Shown: piece by piece, positions 1-11,415 of the stretch
How the letters are laid out: every line of letters begins with the position of its first letter
Numbering within the stretch: position 1 is the stretch's first letter
Assembly (NCBI RefSeq): GCF_015832195.1
Contig: NC_052030.1
Location: 7,087,439 to 7,151,438, forward strand
Length of the DNA: 64,000 nucleotides
Direction: 5' to 3'
Source: Motacilla alba alba
Lineage: Eukaryota > Chordata > Aves > Passeriformes > Motacillidae
The notes under the pieces: model-generated
Told to the model about the DNA's origin: nothing
Databases searched by the model: none
The model's input: the letters and a program-made list of their open reading frames with translations, nothing else
Translations under genes and position numbers: made by a program

Positions 1-745
1 TTCTCTTGGTCTGGATTGAAGGCACTTGAGATGGTAGTTCATGTTTGGACTCAAGTGTTTATTATTTCTTAGCAGTAAAACAGTCTCACTTCTGTGAGTT
101 TGGCAGCTTTTCATTAGAAGGCACAAAATGGCCAACAATCTCTGGTTACGAGGTCTTTTAAGGCTAAACTATCCAATTAAGAACTGACCCCTAGATTCTT
201 TTCTCTTTTAACCCAATAACTGATCCCAAAGAGCCTGCAATGGGGACTTTTCTGCCCAGTTACAAAATGTCACCCAAACCCATGAAGAAGAATGAAGGAG
301 AAGCATGAAGAAGAAACCCAGGAGCACCCTGTGCCCTCCATCTTGCTCCCATCCACAGCATACTAAAAATCCCAAACCCTCAATTTCCCACCAAGTGATA
401 CACCAACACTGCTCTCTACAATCTATTGCACACTTTTGTGGATTCCAGTCTATCTTGAAGCCTAGGAAACTTTCTCCATGAATGAGGGTCAAAGTCAGTG
501 CTCTCCTGGGGGTCAGGGCACCCCAGAGCAGAGAAATATTCCCAGTGCCCTGGGTTTCCACACTCCTGGGAAGCCAGTGAGCTTCAGGCAGCACACTGGG
601 AGAACAACGAGGAGAAGTTGCATTCCTGAGTCCTCTGAGAACGACTGAGTCAATCAGTCTCTTGCACTAACAGCCTGTTTTTAAAGTGTTTAAAAAATGT
701 TTTGATGCAAGATGCCTATAAACCATCTTTGTTTACTCTTTTCAG
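1..745 (+). other. Intron and upstream sequence of the unidentified left-hand gene
   Basis: No exon recognised before position 746. The stretch ends in a pyrimidine-rich acceptor (TTTACTCTTTTCAG, ending at 745), so its right part must be intron if the exon call at 746 is right. Open frames here have no recognisable domain. Confidence 0.5.
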
Positions 746-991
746 GACAAAAACCTGAAAAGAAGCGTCACAAGCCCGGCCTCTGTGTCAGACTGGCTGA
801 GCTCCCACCCCACGGCTGCAGGGGCAGAGGCTGCTGAGAAGGGGAACGTGCAGCTGGAGAATCCCTGTCCCAGGCAGCGCACCTGGAGCGCCCGCACCTT
901 CCACGACCTCCTGGCTCCAATTCCACAGCTGCAGAAAAAATGGTGCAGCTGGAGCACCAACAGCCCCTTCACAAAGCTGGTTGACAGCAGT
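746..991 (+). CDS. Penultimate coding exon of an unidentified gene (partial gene)
   Basis: I do not recognise this gene. The exon is 246 nt and phase 0 at both ends (82 codons). It is bounded by a good acceptor (TTTTCAG at 739-745) and a good donor (GTGAGT at 992-997). The peptide begins DKNLKRSVTS, continues through SDWLSSHPT and RTWSARTFHDLL, and ends FTKLVDSS. It is Ser/Thr-rich in its first half, with a Trp- and Lys-containing patch (LQKKWCSWSTN) in its second half. No transmembrane segment or known catalytic motif is visible. It splices in frame onto the exon at 1616. The 5' part of the gene lies outside the window. In human the neighbour on the 3' side of CHFR is GOLGA3, transcribed in the same direction as CHFR. 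This gene runs the opposite way and does not look like a golgin coiled coil, so I do not assign it to GOLGA3. Confidence 0.6.
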
Positions 992-1615
992 GTGAGTCCT
1001 GCAGGGAGGGGAGCATGTTGGGGTCTCAGCTCCAGTATTTCCCCACTGTTCACTGATGGAACACGTTTTCCCCTTGGCCAGTGCCTCACCTCTCTGTCCT
1101 GCAGTGCAAACACATCTCAGTCCATCTTCCTTGGTGTATGGGAAACTCTCTGGCCTAATTATATTGTAATTTACCCAGGCTTTCCTAAAATATTAAGCAG
1201 CTGTATTTTCCAGCAGTTGGCACCTGGTTAAGAAATTATCCCCAGTCCAGAAAAACATTAAAAAATGCCTTCAGACAAGATTATCTCATTGAGTGTTCTG
1301 ACATGTGCTTTTTTCCCCCTGGTTATGCCTTGAATTTATTATAATTGATGTATTATTATTGCACTGCAAGGAACCCATAGGTGTGGCAGGGATATCTGGG
1401 TCTCACTGACTGTAATCATCAAACCAACAGCTTGTTACAAAGCTAATAAAGGATGTTTCTTCCTTTTTAAGGTAATAACACGGGTTTATCCTAAAGAATG
1501 CATCTTACCTCCAAAATAACCAGGAAATTTAACTTTTAGTTCTCTCAGGATCAAAGTTTTGAGAGAGAGCTGCTTTTCATGGCATGTCTGCTAATTTTTG
1601 TACTATTTTGTGCAG
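992..1615 (+). other. Last intron of the unidentified gene
   Basis: A 624-bp intron with donor GTGAGT and acceptor TACTATTTTGTGCAG. Both flanking exons are phase 0, so the join keeps the frame. The open frame runs past the donor into the intron until a stop at about 1231. Nothing else was recognised inside it. Confidence 0.55.
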
Positions 1616-2353
1616 GGTTTTTCTACAGCTGCAAGACCCCAAGGTGTGCCAACCAGGAAAGTAATCTCAGCCACTGAGATAGAGGGAGCATCAGAGACTG
1701 TTTACTCCGATTCATCTGCCAGTAATGCCTCATATCCCCTCACTCTGTCTGCACAGAGGCAGCGAAAGCTGACCTCCTGCAATTTGAAGAAATCCAGATT
1801 TGGAAACCCTTATTTTGGATTTTTAGCCAGTTCTCCTGACAGCAAACATATGAGGTCCTTGGATCCCTCAAGACATCTAGGGGCAGCATCTCCAGCTAAC
1901 AGCCAAAGCCCCAAAAATCTTCTAGAGAGCTCCAACCCACTGAAAATCAACTTGGTCAACGGTTCAAAAACAAAGGAGCTGATGGTAGAAACAGATAAAA
2001 ACAAACCAGTTTTTGTTATTTCTGAAGAAGGGGATGATCAGCAGCCTCTGGTCCTGGCGGAACACCTCAGTCAGTGTGGAGATCACCTGTCAGAGCAAAA
2101 TGCTGCGTATGCTCCAGCCGTGCCAGAGAAACAGCCGGCGGTTCTGAGTGCGGAGAGGAACAGCTCTGCCCCCTTCACATCGAGCCTTCCCCTTTGGGCT
2201 AAATCCCCCACTTCATACAAAGGCCATGGGAAGGCCCCCAGCTCCTCCAGGGACCAGCAGAGCTCAGCAGGTGGAGATGCCAACACTACTGAGCCCTCAC
2301 AGAACTGCAGCACCCCCGCTGCTCCTACGCTGTGCCAAGCCTCAGCCCAGTGA
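1616..2353 (+). CDS. Terminal coding exon of an unidentified gene
   Basis: The exon is 738 nt, entered in phase 0 after acceptor TGTGCAG, and encodes 245 residues before TGA (2351-2353). The peptide starts GFSTAARPQGVPTRK. It contains a short basic/aromatic patch (KKSRFGNPYFGFL, about residues 65-77 of the exon) and an acidic patch (FVISEEGDDQQP), and it ends in a long Ser/Pro/Gln-rich tail (..PTLCQASAQ). It looks like the disordered C-terminus of a larger nuclear or cytoskeletal protein. No catalytic domain, zinc finger or coiled coil is visible, and I will not invent a function. The single uninterrupted frame across the exon and the phase match to the upstream exon are the main evidence. 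The 144-aa open frame at 2148-2582 in another frame is treated as a shadow. Confidence 0.62.
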   Translation, partial: GFSTAARPQGVPTRKVISATEIEGASETVYSDSSASNASYPLTLSAQRQRKLTSCNLKKSRFGNPYFGFLASSPDSKHMRSLDPSRHLGAASPANSQSPKNLLESSNPLKINLVNGSKTKELMVETDKNKPVFVISEEGDDQQPLVLAEHLSQCGDHLSEQNAAYAPAVPEKQPAVLSAERNSSAPFTSSLPLWAKSPTSYKGHGKAPSSSRDQQSSAGGDANTTEPSQNCSTPAAPTLCQASAQ

Positions 2354-4255
2354 TGTCCTCGGAAAGACTGAGACATCAGTTCCCAAAGCCAGAGGGAACA
2401 GGGACATGAGCAGAGCAGAAGCTGTGTCCAGCAGTTGTGTGGCAGTCACATATGGCAGCTTCGTTGAGAGCAGTCTTTGCTTCCCACGTGTTGGGACTGA
2501 GATACAAGGATACAAACCACAGCACAGCACCGATGCCACCTCCCCTTCAGCTCACCAACCTCATCTCTCTTCTCCTGCATGAGACTTGGATGTAGTTTGT
2601 ACCAGAAAGCATCCTCTGAAAAGGTACTTCAGACTGCAGAACCCCTTTTCTGGGATGGGAATGAAAGTAACCGGGGGCAGTCACACCGTGGTTTTTATCT
2701 GAAATGTAAATCAGTCCCCTGTCCCTGTGGCATCACTTGAGTCTGTCTGTTGGGAGCTCTGAGTTAGCTTCTGTTTATAGCTCTGCCTGTACAATCCAAG
2801 CCTTGCCAAGCCAAGGGTAGGAATTCAATCATGCATGTTTGCATACAGTTTTGTAAACTTCATTTTAAGTATTTCATAACTTCTGCAGTCTACACAAAGC
2901 TTACCAAGCATTAGCAACTCTAATATTAAACAGCAAGATTATCTCATCTCCTAACTCTTTAGAGAAGTGTACAGACAAGCTGAGCAACCCAATACCAGAT
3001 GCTTGTTCTATTAAAGTCTGATGTAGCTTTATCTTTGCTAGGTCTACATAGGCTCAGAACACCTCAGTCCACTACATTAAATGACTCCTCATGGCAACGG
3101 GAGCATGTGTACAAAAACATTGAAATACTAGGAATAGTCTTCAGCATCCAACACTTGGATATTTGCAGCTGCTCTGATCCTACATTCACCAGCTATTTAT
3201 TGCTGGTAACGCACATTGACTAGAGAACTATTCCCCTTCTTTTAGCAGGCAAGACTTGAAAGACAAAATTAAGGTGGGGCAAACTTTGAGTGCTCACTTT
3301 CTTTAGAAATTAACCCGACATGGCTGTGCCTCCCTGAGTACAAATCCAGGGCATTCGATGGAACACTGAACCAAAGGGAAGCCTGCTAGTCCTATTGCCT
3401 TTAATAACCCCATCAGTATTTTAATTTCCTCCTGGTGATATTTTCCTATCTTTGCAAAAGACTCCTGCATGCTCGTCCCACAATTCAGAATTGTTTTTCT
3501 TTCTTAAATGAAACAATTCCCTCTTGAAGCTGCATTTTGCAGCTGAGACAGCACATTGTTTTAAAGCAATAGTATGTCATAAAACAGGTGTCAGAAAGAA
3601 ATCTTCTGCACAAGTCTTCCCCTGTATTAGCTGCAGTGTGCATCCAGTTATCTTAATCCTTCTCTGTGAAGGCATTTAAGACTGATTGCTGAAATATTTA
3701 ACTGAATTATTTATGATTTCACCTGCTGTTACAGCTTCCATTTGCCTCCTCTAATGTCTGAGATATGCAACACACGACTATAGGTTTTGCCTTAGATTTT
3801 CTCTGGGTGTTTACATGTCTACCTAGACATAGAAGCTGTGCAGCTGGTAGCAGTGGAAGCAAAAACACATTTGCCCTTTAGCAGTTGACTCAAACATGAA
3901 CAGCAAACAAGTCTCTGCCTTTATTATTTCCAGACTGTGTTCAGTGCCAAAGTCTGGCTCCGTGTTGGTTGGTTCTTTATTGGTGGGTATTTTTTTTTTG
4001 TTGTTGTTGTTTTAAATTAATGCTACTTGATTCAAAGGGAAGAGATTAATATATTTATGGTTTTAAAAATATTTAGAAGTCTTCAGTACTCTAACAATAA
4101 CTTCCACTGCATTAAGTTCATATACATCTTAATTTAATGTTCTATTACATTTCTAAAGTTTGAAATACTAAAATCTACTTTTGAAAAGTACTTGTGTTCA
4201 ATTATTGACAATAGTTACATTTGAAGGGCTGGAAAAAAGCGGCTTTTTCAATAAA
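2354..4255 (+). other. Probable 3' UTR of the unidentified gene
   Basis: No further coding exon is recognised after the TGA at 2351-2353. Candidate polyadenylation hexamers on the + strand are ATTAAA at 2925-2930, ATTAAA at 3010-3015 and AATAAA at 4250-4255. The canonical AATAAA is the best end of transcript visible before the minisatellite. The sequence is AT-rich, like a UTR. The exact end is inference. Confidence 0.4.
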
Positions 4256-4595
4256 AGCATGTTTAACCACTCATTCCTATGGTGCAACAACACTTAATTT
4301 GTTTTGCTGAAAGCCTGAGTTGTGCCTCAGAGCACCAGGAGAGCGTGTGGGGTACCCCAGTGGTGGCAGACACAGAAAAGCAAACACTCCTTTTTAGATC
4401 CCTCCCAATTTCTCCAAGGCTGAAGATGAGGTGGTTGTTTACACCGACCTCCTCCACTACCTGTTGTGTAACCAAAGCCCAGACTTTGCTCACCAGGTTT
4501 GTCTAACTGCTGCCAGAGGAGGCTTCCGTGGGAGTTTGTGTTTCCTTTCAGATCCATCAGTGCCTGCTGCAGCAGCATATGGGCAATGATCCACG

Positions 4596-5412
4596 GGACT
4601 GCACCAGGCACCCTGGCTGCAGCATGGCTGCAGCATGGACTGCACCAGGCACCCTGGCTGCAGCATGGGCTGCAGCATGGGCTGCAGCATGTATATATAC
4701 ATACCTGCATGGACTGCACACACACAGATGTGTGTATATACATATCTACATGGACTGCACACACACATACACGTGTGTATATACATATGTGCATGGACTG
4801 CACACACACATATATGTGTATATATACATACATGTATGGACTGCACACACACACACACGTGTGTGTATATACATACATGCATGGACTGCACACACATACA
4901 TGTGTGTATATACATATATGCATGGACTGCACACACACACATACATGTTATATATATACATACATGCATGGACTGCACACATACACATACATGTGTATAT
5001 ATATACATACATGCATGGACTGCACACACACACATGTGTATATATACATACATGCATGGACTGCACACACACACATGTATATATATATATACATACCTGC
5101 ATGGACTGCACACACACACACGTGTATATATACATACATGCATGGACTGCACACACACACATGTATATATATATATACATACCTGCATGGACTGCACACA
5201 CACACATGTGTATATATACATACATGCATGGACTGCACACACACACATGTATATATATATATACATACCTGCATGGACTGCACACACACACACGTGTATA
5301 TATACATACATGCATGGACTGCACACACACACATGTATATATATATATACATACCTGCATGGACTGCACACACACACATACATGTGTATATATCCATGTA
5401 TACACACACACA
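4596..5412. repeat. Minisatellite, about 41/45-bp units with an 86-bp higher-order period
   Basis: A core word CATGGACTGCAC recurs about every 41-45 bp. Its GGACTG falls at about 4711, 4752, 4795, 4838, 4883, 4924, 4969, 5017, 5058, 5103, 5144, 5189, 5230, 5275, 5316 and 5361. From 5017 onward the spacing mostly alternates 41 and 45, which gives an 86-bp higher-order unit. The first copies (GGACTGCACC at 4596 and 4637) carry a GC-rich filler (CAGGCACCCTGGCTGCAGCAT). Later copies replace it with (CA)n, (TG)n and (TA)n. Most of each later unit is alternating purine-pyrimidine. Long open frames in most frames on both strands (up to 323 codons) are a by-product of the repeat lacking stops, and are not genes. 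Confidence 0.93.
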
Positions 5413-8400
5413 TTTGTGGTGAGAGAGGCCCTGCTCCTGATGAACATGCAATGTTGAACACTGCTGCTTATTCCCTGAACAGAGGTGCCTGATTTACCAA
5501 CTATTTAAAGGTGATGCCTTCTGGCACTAGAAGATGCTGAAGCCCAGGGCCTGCAGGTGGGTGCTGCAGGTACCCCAGGGGAGACTTCAGTTCCTGACCT
5601 GCCTTTTGAAGTTTTGTTTGATTAGGGGTTTTTTGGATTTTTTTTTAGGCAGATCACTTAAATTAACTGATAAAAATGTATTTATGTTATATTTTGTACC
5701 TTCAAAAATGTATAAAATATTTTCCTCCTCTTATAGCTAAAGCAACTGTTTTGAAGATCTCATATTTTCTTTTTTTTTCCCCCAGGAACACAAACAGCTT
5801 CTACCTAAACTCTTCCAAAAAGTCACAGTGCAGAGTTAAGAAATTCTGAAAGCTCTGGGTGGGATAAAGCACTTTAATACTCTCAGCTGTAAATATTGAC
5901 TAGGATTAGTTTTTAAATAGTATTACTTATGGCATTTATTTTGTTCCTAACAGCTATTATTACTTTGGAGAGCTGTGCTGCCACTTTTAATGACAGAAAA
6001 CCTCATCCCTCATGCATGGGCTTGGATTCAGTTTTACCCCTGTGTAGTGCAGGGTTTGCTGCGTGATTCTGTGCTCTGTAAGCAAGCAGCATGGGATAAG
6101 CACTCCACTCACTGAAGAGGGGGAAATATAATCATTCCAATCACAATTGCATGGGGAAAAAAATGTAAAAAAAACATTATGGAGCTAGCAAAGAGAAGTA
6201 TTATTTTCAACAAAACTGAGTAATATTTACCTTTATTCTTTTTAAAATTAATTATTCTGGAATATCCTATATTAAACCCTCTAGCCAATGTATTAGGTAG
6301 ACTAAATAGAACAAAAATATGTGGGCATTCCCTATTTTTCACTGTACAAACAGTGCTTCAAAGTAGCTTGAAGCTATACAAGCTGACAAGAATCTGGTGT
6401 GCTGAGGTTCTCACTGTCAGGTACTTGAACTGGTTGGGAATGGAGGCTGGGAAAGGGAAAACAACACATTTAATATCGAGGTAATGCATTCTAACTTGGA
6501 AGATTTAGAATAGCATCTAGCAAGAAAAACCCACCTATAACTTAGTAGGAAAACATGAACTGAGGTTTCCTTTCACAACTCTAATTTTTGTTAAGAGCAG
6601 TTGGTTGCAACTCTTTCTACTCAGAACTGTTTTGTTGGGGTTTTTTTTCCCTCAGGAGGGTGGCACATGAGCCCCACATGTGCCAAAACACATTTGACTC
6701 AAACAGTCCAGTCAGTAGATTTTATTCTAAACAATTAAAGATTATTTTGAGTTGCAAGGGAAAAGAAAAGGTAAGTCCTAAGCCAACACTTACCTAATGA
6801 AAGCAAGTGAAACTCAGCAGCACTGAAAAGAATACCCAACAGAGACTAAATACAGCTTCAACATATATTCATGGTCTGTCTAGAAATGTCTTTGATGTTA
6901 AACCTCATATGGCACACTTAGCATTTTTTATAATTCATTTCCTATGGAAACTAATGAGCTTAAGGGTGAAATTACCTCATTGAAAGTCAAAATGGAAGTG
7001 TGAAGAAAAGAAGGATGACCTGGAAAGCAGATTTAGAAGCAATCTTTGCATATTAAGCATTGCTGTGGGAAATAGTATAATTAGTTTTCTTCAGAACTTA
7101 TTCCTTGGAATTGTATAAGTGGTATTTCAGCTCCCAAACATCATGCAGAAAGAATGTTAGATAAAATAGGTGGAAAAAATGCAAAGCCCTCACATGTTCT
7201 TAAAATCAAGATTTTTTTCCCTAACTTTCAGTGACTGTTGACTTATTTTTAAGAGGGCAGACCATAAAAAATAAGGCTCCTTTCCAGCAGACTTCTAAGG
7301 GGCCATATGAAACCAGATTTTCAGAGCATAATTTGGAATAAGCATTCACTTCCCAAATTCCTAACTCCTTTTTCTTGAACCAACTTATTTCCCTAAGCTC
7401 TTGCTGCAGGCTAAGCCATCTGCCCTACACAGTTCTACTGAAGACTAGAAATTGGTACCAAATGCATGTGTCTTGTGAAAGAGCTAATGGTTAACCTTGG
7501 ACTGTCAAACACCAAGTTTTTCCTGTTAAATACAATGAAAACAGTTTCAGAATTCAAGCAGAAATTATCCTGTAGAGTTTGAGTACCTGAGCCACTCCAG
7601 GGCTCGAGGAGCTGCCAGTGGCCATACGTTTGCTCCCTTCAATCCCACCAACATTTGTCTTTTTTCTTTATGCAGAAAATGCTTGAAAGAGCTTTGGCTG
7701 TGCCAGACCTGATCTCTCAAGAGTGCATTAATCCCAAATCAGCAGCTTCCTCAAACTAAATTAGTTACAAGTAATTTGTGGACATAATGGAGTAGAAATC
7801 ATTTAAATCCACCCCTGCAAGTGCAAGGCCAGCCAAAATTACCAGTTTTACAGGCTATCAGCTCATCTTTCTGGGGCACTGAACAACACCATGTTTTCAC
7901 TTTTACAATACTCAAACTGAGTTTGAGTTTCACTTAAATTTAGCCTGACAGCTGGTTTAAGAACAGCAACATAGATTAGCTACAACATTAAAGGGTATCC
8001 AGCTTCAAATACGAGAATGGCAGCAGCACAAAAATCCTGGGATGCTAAACTGCAACTTGAAGCTTAGCAACTCTGGCATCACTGTTTTCCACCTCAGATA
8101 CAACAGGGTGCAGGAAGTCCTCCTATTTACTCAGCAAGGCTAAAGTTCTGTGCAGAAAAAGTTGTACTAACAGTAGTCATTTGAAACCTTATAATTTATA
8201 CAAGTGTAATAAAGATGAACACAGTATTACAGTAATTTCATCCAGGCTGCTGTTAAATCAGGTGGTAAAATACTTGTCACTTCGGGGTTTATGGTGTTGC
8301 AAGAAACTGAAATAGTAACTACTTTTTAAAAAGTAGCAAGCTTTTTAATTTGTAAGCATCTTGAACTTACTTCTTTTTAATTTGTAAGCATCTCTTACTT

Positions 8401-8427
8401 CTATTTAATAATCTCTTGCTCATACAA
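5413..8427. other. Intergenic stretch between convergent genes
   Basis: AT-rich sequence without a supportable exon, RNA gene or recognised transposon. It lies between the 3' end of the + strand gene and the far end of possible CHFR 3' UTR on the minus strand. The small tandem duplication just beyond 8340 is listed separately. Confidence 0.5.
8342..8400. repeat. Short 32-bp local tandem duplication
   Basis: The word CTTTTTAATTTGTAAGCATC occurs twice, the second copy 32 bp after the first. Each copy is followed by a TTACTTCT-like word. It looks like a simple replication-slippage duplication. Confidence 0.8.
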
Positions 8428-11372
8428 TTTATTATACATCCTGTAGGGATACTGATGATCCTTTGCAGTATCATCTGACACTTTTAAGGATGTTTGAGAA
8501 TGACATAAAAACTCATGTCATTTTCAGTTACTACAAGTTCAGGGATGGCATTTGCTTGTAAAATCTCAACATTCAAATAACTGAAAGCTTCAGTGAGTAT
8601 TAGCAAGTGTTGCATACATCCATTTCTGTGGTGACAGTACATGCCACAGAAGAAACACAGACAACTTCAGAAGCTTTTTTTTTCTTTTTTTAATTAATAA
8701 CTTCTTAGTTCAGGAAAAAAAAATAAACCACAAAAGAGAACTGGAAGAACTACTCTCCACCTTCTTTATAAAAGAACTTTTCTCGAAGAGACAGACTATA
8801 TACCTTGTTCACCACTATGTCAAATCCTATCATAATCACCTTGGTTTCCACATCTATTCTACCACATTTCATGCTCAGCTTCCAAACATCTCTTATAAAG
8901 GAGGTGGGGATGTGCTTTAGACAGGTTAAAAATATGCTGCACCTTTAAAGTATTTAAACAATTACACCAAGCATAGTTCATACATTTATCACATTAACTA
9001 TCACCTGGTAACCATACATTTAAAAAGGTCTAATGTAGAGTATGTAATACCCATGACAGATACTCTTACTTACTTAAGAGCATATAAAAATCAGGATTTA
9101 TTCACCCTCCCCATCTGCAAGTCAATTTCTGATCTCTTCCTGGTACAATATAAATGACAAAAAAAATCCCTTCATTCCATTGCACTACTGCAACCCTATA
9201 TGCATAGAAAGGCAGATTAATTACCTGTGACAGGGAAAAGGAAGAGGGGTTTAGAAAAAGAATTTGAAGAACATCTACTGCACACAGGTACTTTAGATGT
9301 TAAGCACATGAGTTCTGCTGTTTGGGTTTTTTCCCCCATTTTTTTTTCTTATGGTCACACAGTACACCCCTAAGCAAACATAACTTGAGTAAGTGCAAGT
9401 TACTCCTGACCAACAAAACTTCAGCACAAGAGGCTTGAGCACCAGCACAGTGACAAGGCTGTGCTGAAAGCCCATCTGGGGTGTGGGAGTGGTGAATGAG
9501 AATGTAAAGCACATTTCTGCATATAATGTGCAAAGGCTTGATCTCCACAACTGCACTCAATTTGCTACATGCACAGCCAGAGATGAAATGAGATCAAAAC
9601 CAGCTGGGAATGGTTGTCCTGAGAAGATACAATAACCATTAAAAAATCTAAACATAAAATACAAATACAGAAGCAACAGAACATTGTTAATACTAAAAGA
9701 CAGAAACACACTGTTGTTGTTAAAAGAAGTTTCAAGTAATATTCCAGATCCAATTTCAATCCTACTCACAGGAGAAAATGCCCAGAGATTAGGAAGAGAA
9801 GTCCACACCAAAGTGTATTTTTAATAGCATAAGGGCATGGTCAACAGACCCATCCTCGCGACAGCTATTTTCAAAAATAAAAAATCTAAACAGAAAGACA
9901 TCATTCTAATTAGCATTCATATCAAGATGTGCATTACTGGAAATAGTTGCTTAATTCATTGCAACCAGTAGACACGATGTGCTGCATCATTTGTGCTCCA
10001 TTATATCACAAGATACTGTGTGTACACTTTTTAACATCCAAGTATAAATCCTGCTCATAAAATAAGGCATACTTAAAACAACATGGTCTCTACAGAGGTA
10101 ACTGTGTATGCTTTCTTCTCATTCTGCTTCACTCTTCTAGGTATGATGAGAACAAAATTGGTCCCAGTCGAGGTTTGTCAACATTGGCAACCAGATTATG
10201 GTCATATCAATTTGTAGGGAAGGGGGAAAGTTGGGATTTCTTTATTTTTAATGACACTTGGGACATCGCATGAATGAGCTCTGCAGAAGGCATGAAAACA
10301 AAATCTACATTTCCCATGTCAGTGACACCAGTGTGCCCCTTCATGATCCCTATCTCTATCCCTATCCAGAAATGCCTCCATATTGCTACAATTTGTCCAA
10401 ATTCACTCATTTTCTGTAAGATTGTTCCTTCCAGTAAAGCTGCTATATTCTGTTTTAAATGATAGCTTTTTCTACATTTTCACCAGTGTATGCATGCTGG
10501 AGAACAGCTGCATTGCAGAGGTACATATTTAGCACATGGTATCAAACCAAAAAAGAAATACAAAAAAGTGAACCAGTGTGTCCTACTGGCTGCTCTATGT
10601 CAAAAGCACTGTTTGGTCTTCTGATATAAAACACTACAGAAGTAATATTAGCAGATGTCTGTTCTGCTTCAAGTATTACCCCAACTTTTAATGTGATCTT
10701 CCAATATTTGTGCAATTCTTTTTGTAATTTCACGTGAATAAAAACACCAACGTGTCTAATCTAAGAAAGGAAACTACCTCCACTGTAACACTGCACATAC
10801 GGTAGAAGCTTGAAGTTGAAACAGCTGTTTATTGGATGGATTTCTTAAAAAGGAATATTAATGTGGTTTCTAGCCCAAATGCAATGGGTAGCAACAAAAT
10901 ATTGGACTACCGCAAAATGCAGTTACAAATATACACTGACAATATCCTTCTTAAATATTAATGGCTCTTGAAATACCCAGCAGATACTTTTACAAAACCT
11001 CTCTATTTTAAGTCTAACGATTTTTCTTAGTTTCTTCACAAGTAGTGCAAATACACTCCTTATTCTTAGGTCATCCCAAGATATGGCTGGTTTTTGTGAG
11101 TGTGATTGGTTTGTGTTCTTCACTGAAGTGACACAGGGACACTGTAGTCATGAGCATGGAATGCAATGCTTGCTGGACTACCTTGGAAAAAAAAAAATCT
11201 ACCTTATTCATGTACAGCTGTAAAATTCTACAAATTAAAAATTTCCCATCAGGTTACCTGATGGAAAAGTTAATGATTCCCTGCTATGGGGGAACTGAGC
11301 AGATCCCCTGAAACCTTAAACTGTACAAGCAGTGTAACAGGCTTTTGTCCCCTCTCTACAGACTACAAGTTT
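8428..11372 (-). other. CHFR: Probable CHFR 3' UTR / downstream region
   Basis: Sequence downstream of the CHFR stop codon (minus strand, TGA at 11373-11375). Minus-strand AATAAA hexamers, seen as TTTATT on the + strand, lie at 10828-10833, 10241-10246, 9097-9102 and 8428-8433. Any of these could set the transcript end. No splice-consistent coding exon was recognised. Open frames here are short and unlike known proteins. Which poly(A) site is used cannot be read from sequence. Confidence 0.4.
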
Positions 11373-11415
11373 TCAGTTCTTGAATCTTGTTTGCTCACAA
11401 ATGTGATTGAATTTC
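11373..11415 (-). CDS. CHFR: CHFR coding exon 17 (residues 664-677 and stop, second half of PBZ)
   Basis: 43 coding nt. The G completes the split Met codon, then KFNHICEQTRFKN and TGA, identical to the human C-terminus. It carries the last PBZ histidine (H668). The acceptor is TTCTTTATTTTAG. It is separated from exon 16 by a 2.1-kb intron and is far below any ORF-length threshold. Confidence 0.94.

Noticed and set aside
746..2353. Assignment of the left-hand gene to GOLGA3, the human neighbour
   Set aside because: Wrong orientation relative to CHFR and no coiled-coil heptads in the 327 visible residues.
4490..5492. Open frames of 167-323 codons on both strands, rich in Cys/Val/His/Tyr/Thr repeats
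   Set aside because: They come from the minisatellite, whose units lack stop codons in most frames. Period changes of 41 and 45 bp shift the frame between units, and several frames on both strands are equally open.
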